A DNA stretch of 64,000 nt from assembly GCA_036245805.1 (NCBI GenBank), contig BTRK01000001.1:35660758-35724757 (forward strand). Direction: 5' to 3'. A model generated the notes under the pieces. That model was not told where the DNA came from and searched no databases. It saw nothing but the letters and a program-made list of their open reading frames with translations. The stretch's first letter is position 1; each line of letters begins with the position of its first letter. The DNA comes from Pristionchus mayeri (lineage: Eukaryota; Nematoda; Chromadorea; Rhabditida; Neodiplogasteridae). Both the position numbers and the translations under genes were made by a program. Positions 21,615 through 34,127 of the stretch are shown in pieces.

Positions 21615-24600
21615 TCAGACTGTGGCCACAGACTTGACCTCGTTCGATTTCTTGAACATCGCCCGCTTAGCAGATGCGTGTTGAGAGTGAGTGACAATGA
21701 GTTTGCCCGAGGAGTGATGCTGAAATTGTATTATTTTTCTTTATTTGTATTGTCTCGATTCGGTTAGCTGCACATATATCATCTATGATGAGAAAATTTC
21801 AGGCTGGTCAAGTGATTGATCTGTATCTCACCTTCTTGATGAAAACCTGTCTCAGTCCGTTGTAGATCTGCTTGTGCTTCAGGGCATAGACAACGACGTT
21901 GAGCGTAGGATTCATGGCGCAGAACTAAATAATTATAATCACTCAGATAGGTCAAGAAAAAATCGATGCGGTAGGTCTGGTCTTGGCTTGTCAAACAAAA
22001 TTTTTTTCTTGTCAAGAACAAAGGGTTAAAGGAGGACTCTCGGCAAAATAGCCACTTCGATAGAAGGGAGGTTCCATTCTCCAAAGATCATAGCGCGAGC
22101 TAGAAGATGAACACACATCGACATCATAGCTCAGTTGTAGAGCAGCCGTCATGTAATCGGAAAGTTGCCAGTTGGATTCCCACCAGTTTTCGACAAATCT
22201 TCAAGATATTTGAATTCGCGCACTTCCCTGACCCATCAAGTCCATGGCATTCAGCCAACTAATGAGACTAGAGATATTAATGTAATTTTTTGGAGCCTTT
22301 AGTCGATAAGAGGAGCTAGGTCATGGTTATGAAAGGGTCCAAGGTTGAACTTTGCCTATAGTCTTTCTTTAATTTTAAAATCTTGTAATTTTTTAACTTT
22401 TTGTAATTGAATCCACTTTGATCTTTTTATTGAAATTTCAAATACTTTTCAAGGACATCTAACATTATTTCTTGAAATTCTTGAAATGTCTTGGTTAAAT
22501 TGCAATATATTGAAATTGATTTACATCTCATTTCTTGTCAAAATCATTCTTTGCCGCTCATTCGTGAAATGCGGTTTTAATTTCGACAAGCCAAGTCTAG
22601 ATAGGTCTCACCTTCAGGGCAAGACCTACCTAGAATTTCGATAATTCTGTCCGGTAGGTCAAGAAAAACTGATGCGGTAGGTCTTACCTTCAGGGCGACT
22701 CGGTACAGCGATAGCGCGTGAATGCGCACGATGTCCTTTCGGTCGTCCATAAAGAACTGCAACATTCCCCATCATCAACTTTAATTTCAGACCAATTGTC
22801 CTAATTAACGAATTTAGTTAATTAAGTTAATTGCTTAATTTAATTAACTTAATTAATTATTAATTAATTAATTTAATTAAAAGTTAATTGCTTAATTAAC
22901 ACCTCACTTCGAACACGGTCAGCATTCCCGTAGGTAGCACCATCAGCAGGAACGTAGCAGCTGCGAAGATACCGAAGGTCCTTTCAACCGATCGATTCCT
23001 CCGATCGAGAGTGTGCGGAGAGGTGGAGAGGATGAGGTCGCGATGCTCACTGCAGAAATGGATCTTTCGATAACGAGGTCGTGAAGCTCTATTGATACAT
23101 TGTGAGTGTGGAGATTTTAGAAGTGCAAAGATCTGGAACCTTACTGCTTCTATCATTTCAAAACGATGGAGCGAAACTGTGTTAATCGCTGATTATTGCG
23201 AATATTATGTTTTGAGACATACTTCTTCGTACGCCCTTGTTCGGATCATTTCCCGGTCTTTCCACATGTATTCCGAACCTCTTCACGGTCATCGCGCAGA
23301 TCTGCTTCCGGAGCGCTACGATGACGAGCAGGTAGATGATGACGCTGGCAAGGTGACCAAGCGAGACTGTCGCAAATTGGAAGAGCTGCAAATATAATTT
23401 TTATCATTGTTTTTGCTTTTCTCTGCACATTCATGGCGTTTTTTAATAGATCGTTGACGTTGGAAGAGCGGAAAATTTTCTCATTATTTGAGTCGGATTT
23501 TCTGCCCATTCATATATTTTTGCTATGGAACAGCTGTAATTCTTAGTGTTGTCTTTTCTTTACTTTTTCTCCTGTTGATTCAACTCTCTCACTTTTCCTC
23601 GCATTGTAAAGCACTGAGCTGCAGTTTAGTTTTGCAATTGTTTGCTCCCTTTTCTGAGCACATTCAAGGCGTTATTCCGAGCGCATTGATTATGCTTTGC
23701 ATCTCATTCATAAACAACGCAACATTGTTCTAATTTTTGTTGGGATCCCCACTAAGATTCTAGGGAGAATGATCATCATTTGACCGGCTGCTTCATGTTT
23801 TCCTGATTCACCCACACAACTCGATCACTGCACTTCCGCTCCCAACATAATCCGGGATAATCCACTTATTGTGCTGTGTCAGGCGAACTTTCATTGTGCT
23901 CCCCGTCATGGATCTATTTTCCCTATGGTTGTTTTTGGGTTGCAATCATACATCAATATCAATATTCTCAGAGTACCCGGAATCAGTAGTTCTAAGTCGG
24001 AAAATAGGACTTTAATCTCATTAAATTACTTGTATTTCATTTATAGGTAGCAGTGCAAACATAATTTATATGAATTGGCCAAGAACCATGAACTCACAAT
24101 AGTGTTGTGGTTGTAGATTTCCAGTGGGTGGCAGTGAGGAGTCACCGGGGGACCATGACGACCAGAGATGTTCTACAATATGTTTTTTTCCAATTTTAAT
24201 TAATTAAATTACTTAATTCGTAATGTATTATTATTCAAACTTACAAGAAAGACCGCGATGCCCACGTACAGCACCACAATTACCGCAGCGAGTTTACTGA
24301 AAAAAATATTATTATTACAAATACTATTGTCGAAAATAAATAAATTATTTACCAGGCACAGTGGCGGTCCAGTGTGTAGTAGTAGATGGGCCGGATGACG
24401 GCTATCAATCTGACAAAATATAACTCTTTTCATGGATGGAAATAATGTATAGTGGTGACAAAGGCAACTAGGGAGGAAAAGTATGATATAATTCCAGAAA
24501 TTTTAAACAATATTTTTTGCTTGTTGATCTTGATAAAACAAAGCCCTTAAAATTATAAACACTTCCGTATCATCTATGAAACATCCTCGATAAAAGGGAA

Positions 24601-25818
24601 AAATCATTTCTCACCTATCCAGTGCCATGAAGGGCAGAATCAGGGAGATTATCACGGCTGTCGCGGGGATGAAGATGATGTGTGGATGACTGAATTATGG
24701 AATATTTATTCAATTTATGATAATTATTTCCGAAACCCCTGAAAGAATTTGTTTTGCTTCTGAAAAAAGACATTGAAATCTCAAAACACAATTTTGAAAA
24801 TCAATAATCACCGGAAGCAGTAGGAGCGCGGCAGCACCTGGGCGATGGGCTCGAACGAGAACTGGTAGTACGCCTGGAATTGCAGTTTATGATCAGATTC
24901 AGATCGCAGATTCAGATCGAGCGCTTTGATTATATTCTCGTTTTCATCGTTTTCGCGTGAATAATGTTAGTTCAATCTCCATTTCTTCAATTAGGAAATA
25001 TGTGATATGAAACCTGAAGGTGGAGAGGGTGACGTCATTGGATCTTTTTTTTTCACCTGGTACATCAGCAGCGCTCCGAGGATGCTGTTGAAGAAGACGA
25101 GCATCCCGAGCAGGATGTACTCCTGAAGAATACAAAAATAATCCATAATCCTTGATCTACAATCAATAATCTTTATTAAATATTTTTACATCGCATTAAG
25201 CAGCTCAGGAGAGATAAGAATGTACTTTTGAATTGATTTCAATGCGCTGAAGCGGAATACACACTATTCATGTAGTGCCGTACATTTGGCGCATCCCCTG
25301 ACTTTTTAAGTTTAAAAATTGTGCGTATTTTCATCTCGTATTTTTCATGCTCTTTCACTGCCCGACCAATCGATTGAATGGGAGAAATGAAGTGATTAGT
25401 CGAACATTGAACGCTCTCCTGCTATCGAGACTGAAGAGCCATGATATTCACTCTAATTCCCTCCTTTCAGACCACTCCGCGATCGTTGCAATCAGTGAAT
25501 GGCGCTTAAGTGCAGCAAAATACGAGCATGAGAGATTTTCCCTGCTCAAATCTGACACATCATTCAGACTGTGTATCCACTTATAGTCTGTGCTTTTAAC
25601 ACTATCAAGAATCGAGTCAGTTTTAGTGAACTCTGACAGAATTACTCGCAGAATTTCCTATTTTCCGAAAAATGGTAGAGTTTAAAGATCACCTTTTCCT
25701 TCCGCAGCGTTCGATGGATCTGGATGAAGACGAAGATAGTGAGGTTCGTCGACAGCATCAGAATCCCCAGAATGCCATCGTAGATGGCGTCGCGTTGAGA
25801 GAGCACGCCTTCGTCCAT
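21615..25818 (-). CDS. Seven-transmembrane chemoreceptor-like GPCR 1
   Basis: A predicted plasma-membrane receptor of nematode serpentine type; its ligand is unknown. Exons: 25693-25818, 25057-25122, 24812-24873, 24615-24689, 24353-24409, 24245-24296, 24098-24172, 23279-23385, 22908-23049, 22688-22756, 21832-21924, 21615-21665; 324 aa. Class-A-like marks in order: TNLTIF in TM1, Cys before TM3 (RSYCF), ALDRLIAVIRPIYYY at the TM3/loop 2 border, an ECL2 with GPP and HCHPLE (the disulfide Cys), GHLASV in TM5, SVERTF at the start of TM6, and NPTLNVVVYALKHKQI in TM7. The exon pattern matches GPCR 2-4. The donor of exon 8 (GTTCGG) was chosen by phase and by comparison with GPCR 2. I cannot decide between the Srsx, Srbc and other solo chemoreceptor families. 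Confidence 0.82.
22120..22194 (+). pseudogene. tRNA-like sequence (degenerate, Thr-like) in GPCR 1 intron 10
   Basis: TAGCTCAGTTGTAGAGC resembles a tRNA A box and D arm, and AGTTGGATTCC resembles the B box GGTTCGATTCC with changes. The piece between, GCCGTCATGTAATCGG, resembles the anticodon arm of a tRNA-Thr (TGT). The acceptor stem does not pair, so this is a tRNA pseudogene or tRNA-derived SINE head, antisense to the receptor gene. Confidence 0.5.
22801..22901. repeat. TTAATTAA-rich low-complexity tract
   Basis: About 100 bases almost wholly made of AATTAA/TTAATT words, self-complementary on both strands, in the short intron between exons 9 and 10 of GPCR 1. Shorter stretches of the same kind occur in GPCR 2 intron 1 (near 44385) and in the 3' introns of GPCR 3 and 4. 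Confidence 0.7.
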
Positions 25819-27295
25819 TCTGAGGAATAGATTCCGTAATTAGGATATTCTTCTCTTCATCATTGAAATACGCACACGCGGTAGAAAATAAAATAGAAGA
25901 CGATAGACTTGAGATCTATGCGGCACCGATATTCTAGGCATCTAAGTAAGTAAGTCCCTTCATTTCCCACACACTCTCATCGACCGTAGTGAGAGTGTGC
26001 AGAATGAAGCTAGGATCTAATATTTTGTGAAACGAATGGAGCGAACATTTTGAAATCGGCAAAGAAGCAAAGTGACATGAAACACGATTGGATGGCGTTA
26101 CTTTTAGTTGCATTAGCGAGTCAATTACAGAACAGTGAAGTCAATTAGATCATTCAGCAGTCAATTATCTAATTAGACTTTTAATTTCGAATAGGAACGG
26201 TAGAACACTATTGAAGAGACGTCAGGGGAATACAAGAAGGCTAGGATCTACAGAAAGTATTCAAGGATATATGTCATTCATGCGTCGTCTGTAAGAGTGC
26301 TAGAAGAAGTAATCCTATTGGAGTTGCACCTATGACACTTCCGCAAACAAGATCACTGGGCGTATGGCGCGGGAAATTACCATACTTTCCCCGTCAGAGA
26401 CCGATGCGAAAGCATAAAAATTTCCAGACGCTGTCTAGCGTCCTTTTGTTGCCTCTTGCGCTGAAGCTAATTGCGTTCGCAAAAAATAGGACGGTTCGGA
26501 ACGTTGAATTGGAATCGGGAATAGGTTCAATGCGAAAGGGTCTTTGATTAATTTTTGTCTTGACTGTATTCTCGAGTCTGACGCAGAATACAATTAAAAT
26601 GAATGCGAATATCACTACAATTCACAAGTACTGGGAACGCTCAGGGAGAGACAAGTTCTGGACAATGGCGGTAAGGGAATGAGAGGAGGGATCGTGTATC
26701 ACTATTTTCGTGTTGTCAAAGTTGCAGTGGGTCGTCCAGATTGAAAAAAAAGTGATCTATAGAAATTAGGAGCAGCAGAAAACAATAACTTTTCAAGGTC
26801 GACCCGCAGGTCGTACCCAAAACATCGCCGCGGCACTAGTCGCATGGTATCTTGTTGTGGGAAATTACAGTGCAGAAATACACAATTGCACTGCATCGTC
26901 CGAATATCTGATCGTAAAATGATGTAGGACCAACAACATAAACATGAAAAAATGCGCCCTGCCATCATACCCATAAATGCAATGAATATTTCCAATATCT
27001 GATCGTGAGGGAGGGCGAACAGCGTAAACTTTCTGACCATATCGCTCTTACTTCGAGAGAGTGTATGGGGGCCGAGCAGTGACGAACACTAACGTAAGCG
27101 TAAAGAGGCGAGGCGAGACTGGGGGAGGTGTGACAATGAGTGATTCCAGCCCTCGGGCGATAGATCATGGTCGGAAGAACAACATCAAAACAAACGCAAG
27201 CCCCTACGACCACTACTCCCTCTCTATCTCAAATTCTGGCGAAGAACAAACAAGCGCACACGCGACTAATGCTAGGGGAGACAAAGATCGTTCAG

Positions 27296-28010
27296 ACTTT
27301 CGAAAATAGAAATGACCAATGAACTGAAATTTTGCAACAACAATTCTATGATGTTCGCTCTAACTTTTGGAGATGGAAATGGCAGATGTAGTGTCGTTTT
27401 GCAACATCAAAAAATCAGATTTTTGCTCTGACATTCGAGAATTGAAATGGCAGCTGTTAAATGTTGTAGTGCACTTCTAGTGGGAGAGCATGCAAAAAGA
27501 AGGGAGTTGGGACAAATATTAACTGCTCATTGTCTGAATCTTGCACATATCACCACTTGAGCAGTATGGACAAATGCTGATAAACAGGCTCGTTGTCGAA
27601 CCCTTCTAGTACATGCAGCAGTAAACATCTGATTTTCAGAAATGTAACTCCTTTTTGCCTGTGACTGTTTAACTCGCTAAGAATCTGGCCCGAACCTATG
27701 AAAGTGAGTAATTGTTCTTAGGGGATACTTCCCGCAGCTCATTTTCAGATATGTTCAGCACACTGCATAACACGCAAGCTCTGGTATCTGACAACCTATC
27801 AAGGAGCGGATAGCCGCATCATTTTCTGCCAATCACCATTCCTTCCTCAATCGCGCTCTCGAGTACTAGCCAAACACATCAGGGAAACAGAGGCTTGACG
27901 TTTCTGAGTGTCTGACGTCCTCTTTTGAACATACTTTCGATAATAGAAACGACCGATGTAGTGCGATTTTTGCAACAACAAACATCAGATTTTGCTCAGC
28001 CTTTCGAGAA
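27296..28010. repeat. Degenerate repeats of a CTTTCGA-ATAGAAATGACC unit
   Basis: Near 27296, 27370, 27430 and 27935 the words TTCGA(A/G)AAT(A/T)GAAA(T/C)G(A/G)C and TTTTGCAACA(A)CA-ACATCAGATTTT recur. The copies are diverged and irregularly spaced. No ORF runs through them. Confidence 0.5.
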
Positions 28011-30310
28011 AAGCAGTGTCCATAGTGCGCGTTTCACTCTCGCCGGACTGTCTGACCCTCCTCAATTCACACGCTCTCTCGCTCTGGCTGACCAGTGAGA
28101 GTGAAGAGAAATGACGTGAATTTGGAACAATTCATCCCATTATCTCGCATCGAGTAATCCTAGAGCTACTCAATTGCTTTAGCCACTCTAGTGCAGTAGG
28201 AAAAACACAAAGGGCTTCAGGACACTGCTATAGTGCTAGAACTGTTGTTGATGAGCAGCAAGAAAGAGAAGATATGAGGACAAAACGGATCCGGCAAACG
28301 GGCTTCACAATCGAAAATGCAGAATAGAGGCCGGCTCTACGACGGTTTTTACCGTTTGCCATCAGTATTAGGGAGTTGTTCGGACATATTCAGTGATATG
28401 AAATCAAACAGTGCATGTTCACCTTGCACTGGGCCACTGGTAAAGTTTAAAAGGACACGTCGCATTAACGCGAAAACCTACTTTGACTCAACTGCTAGAC
28501 ATCCATCCAATTTAGTGCTAGACGATAACACAAAGGGCTAGCGGCTATTGAATAGGGCTGTTATGAGGAGTGGAAGAGAGGGGGTGGGAAGGGCAGCCTG
28601 CAGACTTATTGACGACAGTTAGAGCTGCGGGTTTGTCACGGGGGGTGTATCATTTTGGAACTGACAATTTTAAAACTCCTTATAAATACACGTCATGAAG
28701 AACTTGAAACACTATTATTCTCCATATGATAGAGTATGAAAATGACCAACTCTAGTGTAATACAATCTGTAAGTAGTACGTTTAAGCATCAGTCTAGGGT
28801 TAGTGCGCAAATATCGAGACCGAGGCCCGTTTTCGAAAATCGTCTATTGCCTCACAACAAACGCGTCAAAATGGTGCACAATAAACGCGTCAAAATGCGA
28901 CAGATGACCTCAGACTGCATGTGGATACGGCTAAAATATGGAATACTGATGAGGGAGGAGACTGCTCAATTAACGGGACTATTCAGAGGGGGGGAGGGAG
29001 GGTAGGAGAGAGAGGGAGAGGGGAGACGGTAAGTGGCTTCACTGAGTCTCGGGGTGATAGGGAAAGACACGCGTCCTAGCTATGACTATAGCTAGGAATG
29101 TTTCTCGAGGCATGTCCTCGTAGATGCACATGTGATAATTACGACAACTGGTCGGGAATATGATGTCAGGAAAAAATAGAGTATACTCAAGTTCACCAGA
29201 GGATCACTAAACAACTGGCGGCCTCACTCAACTAGACGACCGGAAAATCGCTTCAGGTGTCTGCACCTTTTTCGTTTACTGAAAGGATAATCTATTCGGA
29301 GAATGTAGAAATATGAATGCAGACTCGAATAGGACTATATGAGGGCAACGCAATTCGTAGAAGCGGAAAGAACACTGAAAACACAAACAAAAATATCTTA
29401 AGCCTGCGATCCTTGCCTAAATTGTACCCGCGAGATGAGGCTATATAAAAATAACAACCATATCTACTCATCGTCCTAAAGGAAGCGCCAGTCTCATACA
29501 GCCCCAGGGCATTTCCGGGCAAAACATGTAATTCCATTGAGGGATGCACGAGAGGGGAGCAAAGTGTATCTATACTTTCTAAGCCTGAGGACGTGTCATT
29601 TTTTGGGAAATCCGGCCGAGTTCCTGTTAGACCTTCTCGCAAATAGTCCCACGGTGCAACAACTTTTTCGGGGGGAAAAGAGCTCCCACGATACTCCGGA
29701 AAGATCTCTGCTTACGCGATGGAAGAACGACTGTGGGAATTCGCTCTCTATAGTGCAAGAGGTCGTTCATTGGGTTGATCGTCTCGTCATTTCTTCCACA
29801 GTTTCACAGTTCAGTCGCAAACATTGAACAAAAAATGAGCCATTAGAGTTCGAAATTTGTCTCCCAATCTCTTAGCACTTTCTCGACAAGTTGTGAAAGG
29901 GCGTAATGATTGAATAGAGCGCGGTATTGTTTCTTGAACTCTATAGAATCGTTCAAGATAACTTATGGAACAGTTCTGGTGCAGCACAGACAGTGTTGGA
30001 AAACGCTCTCTGAAATGCAATGAGTCGTTCATTGGGTTGATCATCTCTTCTCTTCCAACAACTTCTCATCGTGAAGTCGCAATCATTGAACACCACAGAC
30101 ACCGCTCGTTGCGTGGTTGCAAACATTGAATATGAGATGGAAGAGTATTGGAAATCGCGGGAAAGTGCGAGAACTGAGAAGTCGCATCTCGAATTTCGAA
30201 AACCGGAAGTGGTCTATTGCTCGTTCACTGCTCCGGGGGCTGTTTGCATTGTTAAAAGGACAGCCCTAATTTAGGCTTTTCCTCGAGGAGACGCGATAGA
30301 TACTAGGACT

Positions 30311-30610
30311 TGTGACAGACAGAGAACAAACAACGTCTAAAGTTGCAATGCGGACACTTATGGGATGAGGAATGGACGTACAGCCTCGCAGATAAAGTTT
30401 CTGATTATTGGACAAACACTATGCCTAATATTGTAAGAACGTGCGAAACCGGGAAAATGAAAGAGTGTTCCCAGTAGGGTTTGAAATACGAGTCGCCGAC
30501 TCTTCATTCCATGCTTCGGAAGAAGTGCATGGAATAATGAGGCGAGTAAAAGAGACAACGGAGAGAAGGGCCTTGCGACAGTCAGAGAACAAACAACGTC
30601 TAAAGTTGAA
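30311..30610. repeat. Direct repeat AGAACAAACAACGTCTAAAG
   Basis: A 33-bp block at about 30311 (GACAGACAGAGAACAAACAA and CGTCTAAAGTTG) recurs at about 30578 with one or two changes. Nearby ATTCCCAGTAG-GAAATACGAGTCG-GACTCTTCATTC recurs at about 30738. Together they indicate an approximately 270-bp tandem duplication that has decayed. Confidence 0.6.
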
Positions 30611-31232
30611 TCATCCGGCAAAACAGCGACAATGGAGGGATTTTCGCGGAATAGTAAAGTTTCTCAGCATGAAGTATCTGAATATGGAGCAAACATCTCC
30701 TCGTAAGAGTGGACAAAATATGGACGACGAATAAGTATTCCCAGTAGAGCTCGAACTATGAGTCGTAGACTCTTCATTCTATGCAATGACTAGAGCGGAT
30801 GAGTTGGAAGATAGTGCTTGGAATGAAGAGACGAGTACATGAGACGATGAAGAGTAGAGACTTGTGACAGACCAGGAAGAAACGACAGCCCTAAAGTTTT
30901 AAGAGCGGCGACAGTTCTTGAACTTTTCGATCGGCAGAGTTGAAAATGGAGAGAAGAGACAGGCATGGAAGCAACAACTTCCAACATTGTAAGGGCGGGA
31001 ACAAGAGGGACACTTAAGGGACATTCTCGGAATAGTCCTGCATAAAGTGTCTGATTATTGGAGAAACAAAAAAAATAACATCGCCAGAGCGGGAACAATA
31101 GGATGCAGGCCTAGAATAGCTCTGTATTGTCTCAGATTATACAGACCATCAAACCAACTTCTAAAAGAGGACCCAATGCTATGAAGTCACAGGATGCTCT
31201 CGAAATAGCTGGAGATGCGTGACCTCTCGACT

Positions 31233-31314
31233 GTACTAGGTGAACTAGGACGTCATGCCGATTTTGATATATCATAGGCGGCATGACGTCATAGTTATCA
31301 TCCGACGTAGTGCC
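31233..31314. mobile_element. MITE, family 1
   Basis: ACGTCATGCCGATTTTGATA with the inverse GGCGGCATGACGTCATAGTT, ending TCATCCGACGTAGTGCC. Confidence 0.7.
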
Positions 31315-31448
31315 CTCTCTCGGTTTAGTTGGGAAAGAGCACATGGAATGAAGAGATGATTATTCGGATTTCGAATTTCATTTTACCTAAATGTCCTTCA
31401 TCGCTTCATATTAACGAAAAAAAAACGTCGAGAAACTATCGAAAATTT

Positions 31449-31530
31449 GGAGATTCGCAAACTCTTGCAGAGCGCCGCAACGACTAACCGCGAATTTTCT
31501 ACACAAAAAGTGAGGATCAGCTGAATTTCG
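31449..31530. repeat. 82-bp direct repeat, copy 1
   Basis: Shares GAGATTCGCAAACTCTTGCA, GAGCGCCGCAACGACTAACC and ACACAAAAAGTG-GATCAGCTGAATTTCG with 32184-32265, with only a few mismatches, and is 735 bp from it. The flanks also repeat AAGTCACACGCTCTTCCTGA (about 31554 and 31711). Confidence 0.7.
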
Positions 31531-31922
31531 CAACTTCTGAATGCAATGCAAGTAAAGTCACACGCTCTTCCTGAAATATCTAAAGACGTACGACCTTTCG
31601 ACCGGTTACTTGGGAAAAAGCACATGAAATGAAGAGATGATTACCCTTATTTCGAATGCTAAATCACGTAATTGCACACCGTTTCCGAGTATGCAGCGCG
31701 AACTCAAGTAAAGTCACACGCTCTTCCTGAAATAGATGAAGACTCGTGATGATTCGGTAGATGCGAGGGGCTCTTTTTGGTCTCGGGAATCTTCGAAATC
31801 GGGGAAGTGAGGAGAGCGAGATTCGCATTAGCCTGCAGTGCGAGCAGTTTACCTAAGCGATGTCAAGATTCACCGAGTGTCCCTTGTAGATTCGAATTAC
31901 CAGCGAATAGACTCACTTATAT

Positions 31923-32000
31923 GGCACTAGGTAGGATGAGAACTATGATGTGATATATCAAAGGCGGCAAGACGTCATAGTTCTCTTCCAACTTGGTGCC
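31923..32000. mobile_element. MITE, family 1
   Basis: GGCACTAGGTAGGATGAGAA to CATAGTTCTCTTCCAACTTGGTGCC; one half of the centre is deleted. Confidence 0.7.
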
Positions 32001-32183
32001 AACGTATTTCTACTTATAATTTAATAGAGTGATAGCCTCGTCGAGTCCTAGGATCGGTAACTACGTTGACACAAGAGAGGGCAGGGAGAAACAGCTTTGA
32101 AAGCGACGAAAGAACGCGCATAATTAGGCTAATCGTGCTCATTTTGCGCACAATCTCAGTCTAGGGTTGAGAAAGTAAAATAA

Positions 32184-32265
32184 GGAGATTCACAAACTCT
32201 TGCAGAGCGCCGCAACGACTAACCGTGAATTTGCCACACAAAAAGTGGCGATCAGCTGAATTTCG
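32184..32265. repeat. 82-bp direct repeat, copy 2
   Basis: Second copy of the block at 31449-31530. The high similarity in a region otherwise full of decayed sequence suggests a fairly recent duplication. Confidence 0.7.
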
Positions 32266-33691
32266 TACCCGCTAACATGTGACGCGACGATTTCTCATTA
32301 GATGAGTGTGCGAATCGGGAAAGGGAAGTTGGAGGGCAGGAAATGGAAATGGGGAGGGGGCAGAGAGAGGTCATTCCGAGGCCTATCTTAGGGTTCATTT
32401 ACCGAATTCTTGACCTCTGAAGTGCGGAATCGGAGATCTTCGAGAGGCCTGAGGGCATGGTAATCAAGGAGGAAGAAGCTGCAGAGTAAAAGTAGGGGAA
32501 AGTCGAGGACGCCAAAGTGCAGGAGATGTGATAGAGGCATCGCATCGAACGCAGAGTAGACATTAGGGCATGGTAATTAAAGAGGAGGACGATGCAGGGT
32601 TCAAGTGGGGCTACTGGAGTTACTGCATTTAGTGGAAACGCTGCCGAAAACAGTGGAGAACAGACAGACGAGGGAAAGTGCAGTCACTGACCCGGGGCAT
32701 CCTGTTCACGATGGAATACTAAAGGAGCCTATAAATTCAGGAACGAACTATGGAGGAAACAAGTGTGAGATCGTAGTGTGAGATTGTATATAAGAAAGGA
32801 GGTTGCAGTACCTGAACTGAGGCATCCTTTTATATGGGAACTGTCAACGAGGAAGAAACCTTAAGGAAGTTCAAGTATAAGCCGGTCAACTTTCGATGGG
32901 ATTCATATTGCTACACTCTATCAATCATTGAGTCGCATTATCCGGGCTTATGGGGGTGGAGTGCAAGCTCTCGAAGTTACGTGCAAATTAATGAAATTGA
33001 GAGATTTCTTGAGTACTTCCTGAGCGAACGGGTGCAACATTACTGGCTATAGACCAAGGTAACAGCTCCCGGTTGACACATACTCGATACGCGAAATGTC
33101 TGAGGTGCAAAGCTTACGGATGGGTCATGAGTACTGATTGAAAAGTGAGGAATGAAGGATGGAAAGGGAGGCACCAAGGTAAGATGTGGCCGTTGCTACA
33201 GACTCGGCACGACAACATGCCAGCGACTGAATGGCGCGCAAATGAAGTGAAGGAAGGAGGAAGAGATTAGCTGTCGGGGTCTCTATTACTCAGGCTATCT
33301 CAATATACGGAAACATATAGCATACGAAGTAAAGAGATATCGATAAACACTGACTCATTCTACTACTCGCGCTATGTCTTTTTTAAACATTCATTAAATT
33401 TTTGGTTCGATGCTCGAATAATGACTCAGGCTTCCAGTGTTGGGTACGCGGTGATGTACGTAGCTAACTCTACCACAAAAAGATTATTTGAAGAACAAAG
33501 AAATTCTGAGGAGGCTGTCAATCGAATAGATATTGAATATAAATATTTTGGTATCAGCAAGTCAATGTCGGTACGCGGCGGCACCTATTTTGCCAGCAAA
33601 GATACTGGAGGAGCTCATAGCTAATCATGCGTTCATTCAAGGAAGAGATGGGTCGGTTCGATGCTCAAGACCAGTTAAGGATGAATGAGAT

Positions 33692-33901
33692 TGGTACGAA
33701 TACTGTAAAGAATGCAAGCAATTTACATTCAAAGAAGAATCATGTGGTGTAAGTACGAGTATAATGAAGCGAGACCATTGCTATCATGTCAGATCTACCT
33801 TTGAACAGGGATACGAACATCATAACATACTGTCTACTAATCCTAGGCTAGTTGTTGGAGAGAAAGGAACACGGAACGAAAGGATGATTCATGTTATCTA
33901 A
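33692..33901 (+). pseudogene. Possible decayed coding segment with a CxxC motif
   Basis: An open stretch of 69 codons without a start at its head. It contains YCKECKQFTFKEESCG and later DHCYHV, i.e. a C-x2-C with further Cys/His residues reminiscent of a small zinc-binding module. I recognise no family, and neighbouring frames at 32834-33690 are also open but disconnected. It may be the residue of a dead gene or chance. Confidence 0.2.
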
Positions 33902-34058
33902 AGAAGAACCATGTGCGTAACCCCACGCAAATATCTTGCAACGATATTGAAGATCAGAATCGCAATAATATCGCTCATAAGAGCGCATCGGTGAAGCCAT
34001 TCGATCAAAGGTGGTCTTAGTTTGTGGAGAATTGTGCTGGATAGGAACTAGTGTTCAC

Positions 34059-34127
34059 GGAACTATACCGGATGAGAACTATGACGTCATGCCGCATGGC
34101 GTCATTGTTCTCATCCGACCTAGTTCC
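34059..34127. mobile_element. MITE, family 1, with clear 8-bp target duplication
   Basis: GGAACTATACCGGATGAGAA ... TTCTCATCCGACCTAGTTCC is a near-perfect palindrome. GTGTTCAC flanks it exactly on both sides (34051-34058 and 34128-34135). An 8-bp duplication is typical of hAT-superfamily insertions. Confidence 0.85.

Noticed and set aside
29537..31098. ORFs of 70-116 codons in the 25.8-38.3-kb region
   Set aside because: They overlap degenerate tandem duplications, occur on both strands and show no homology or exon pattern comparable with the clear genes here.
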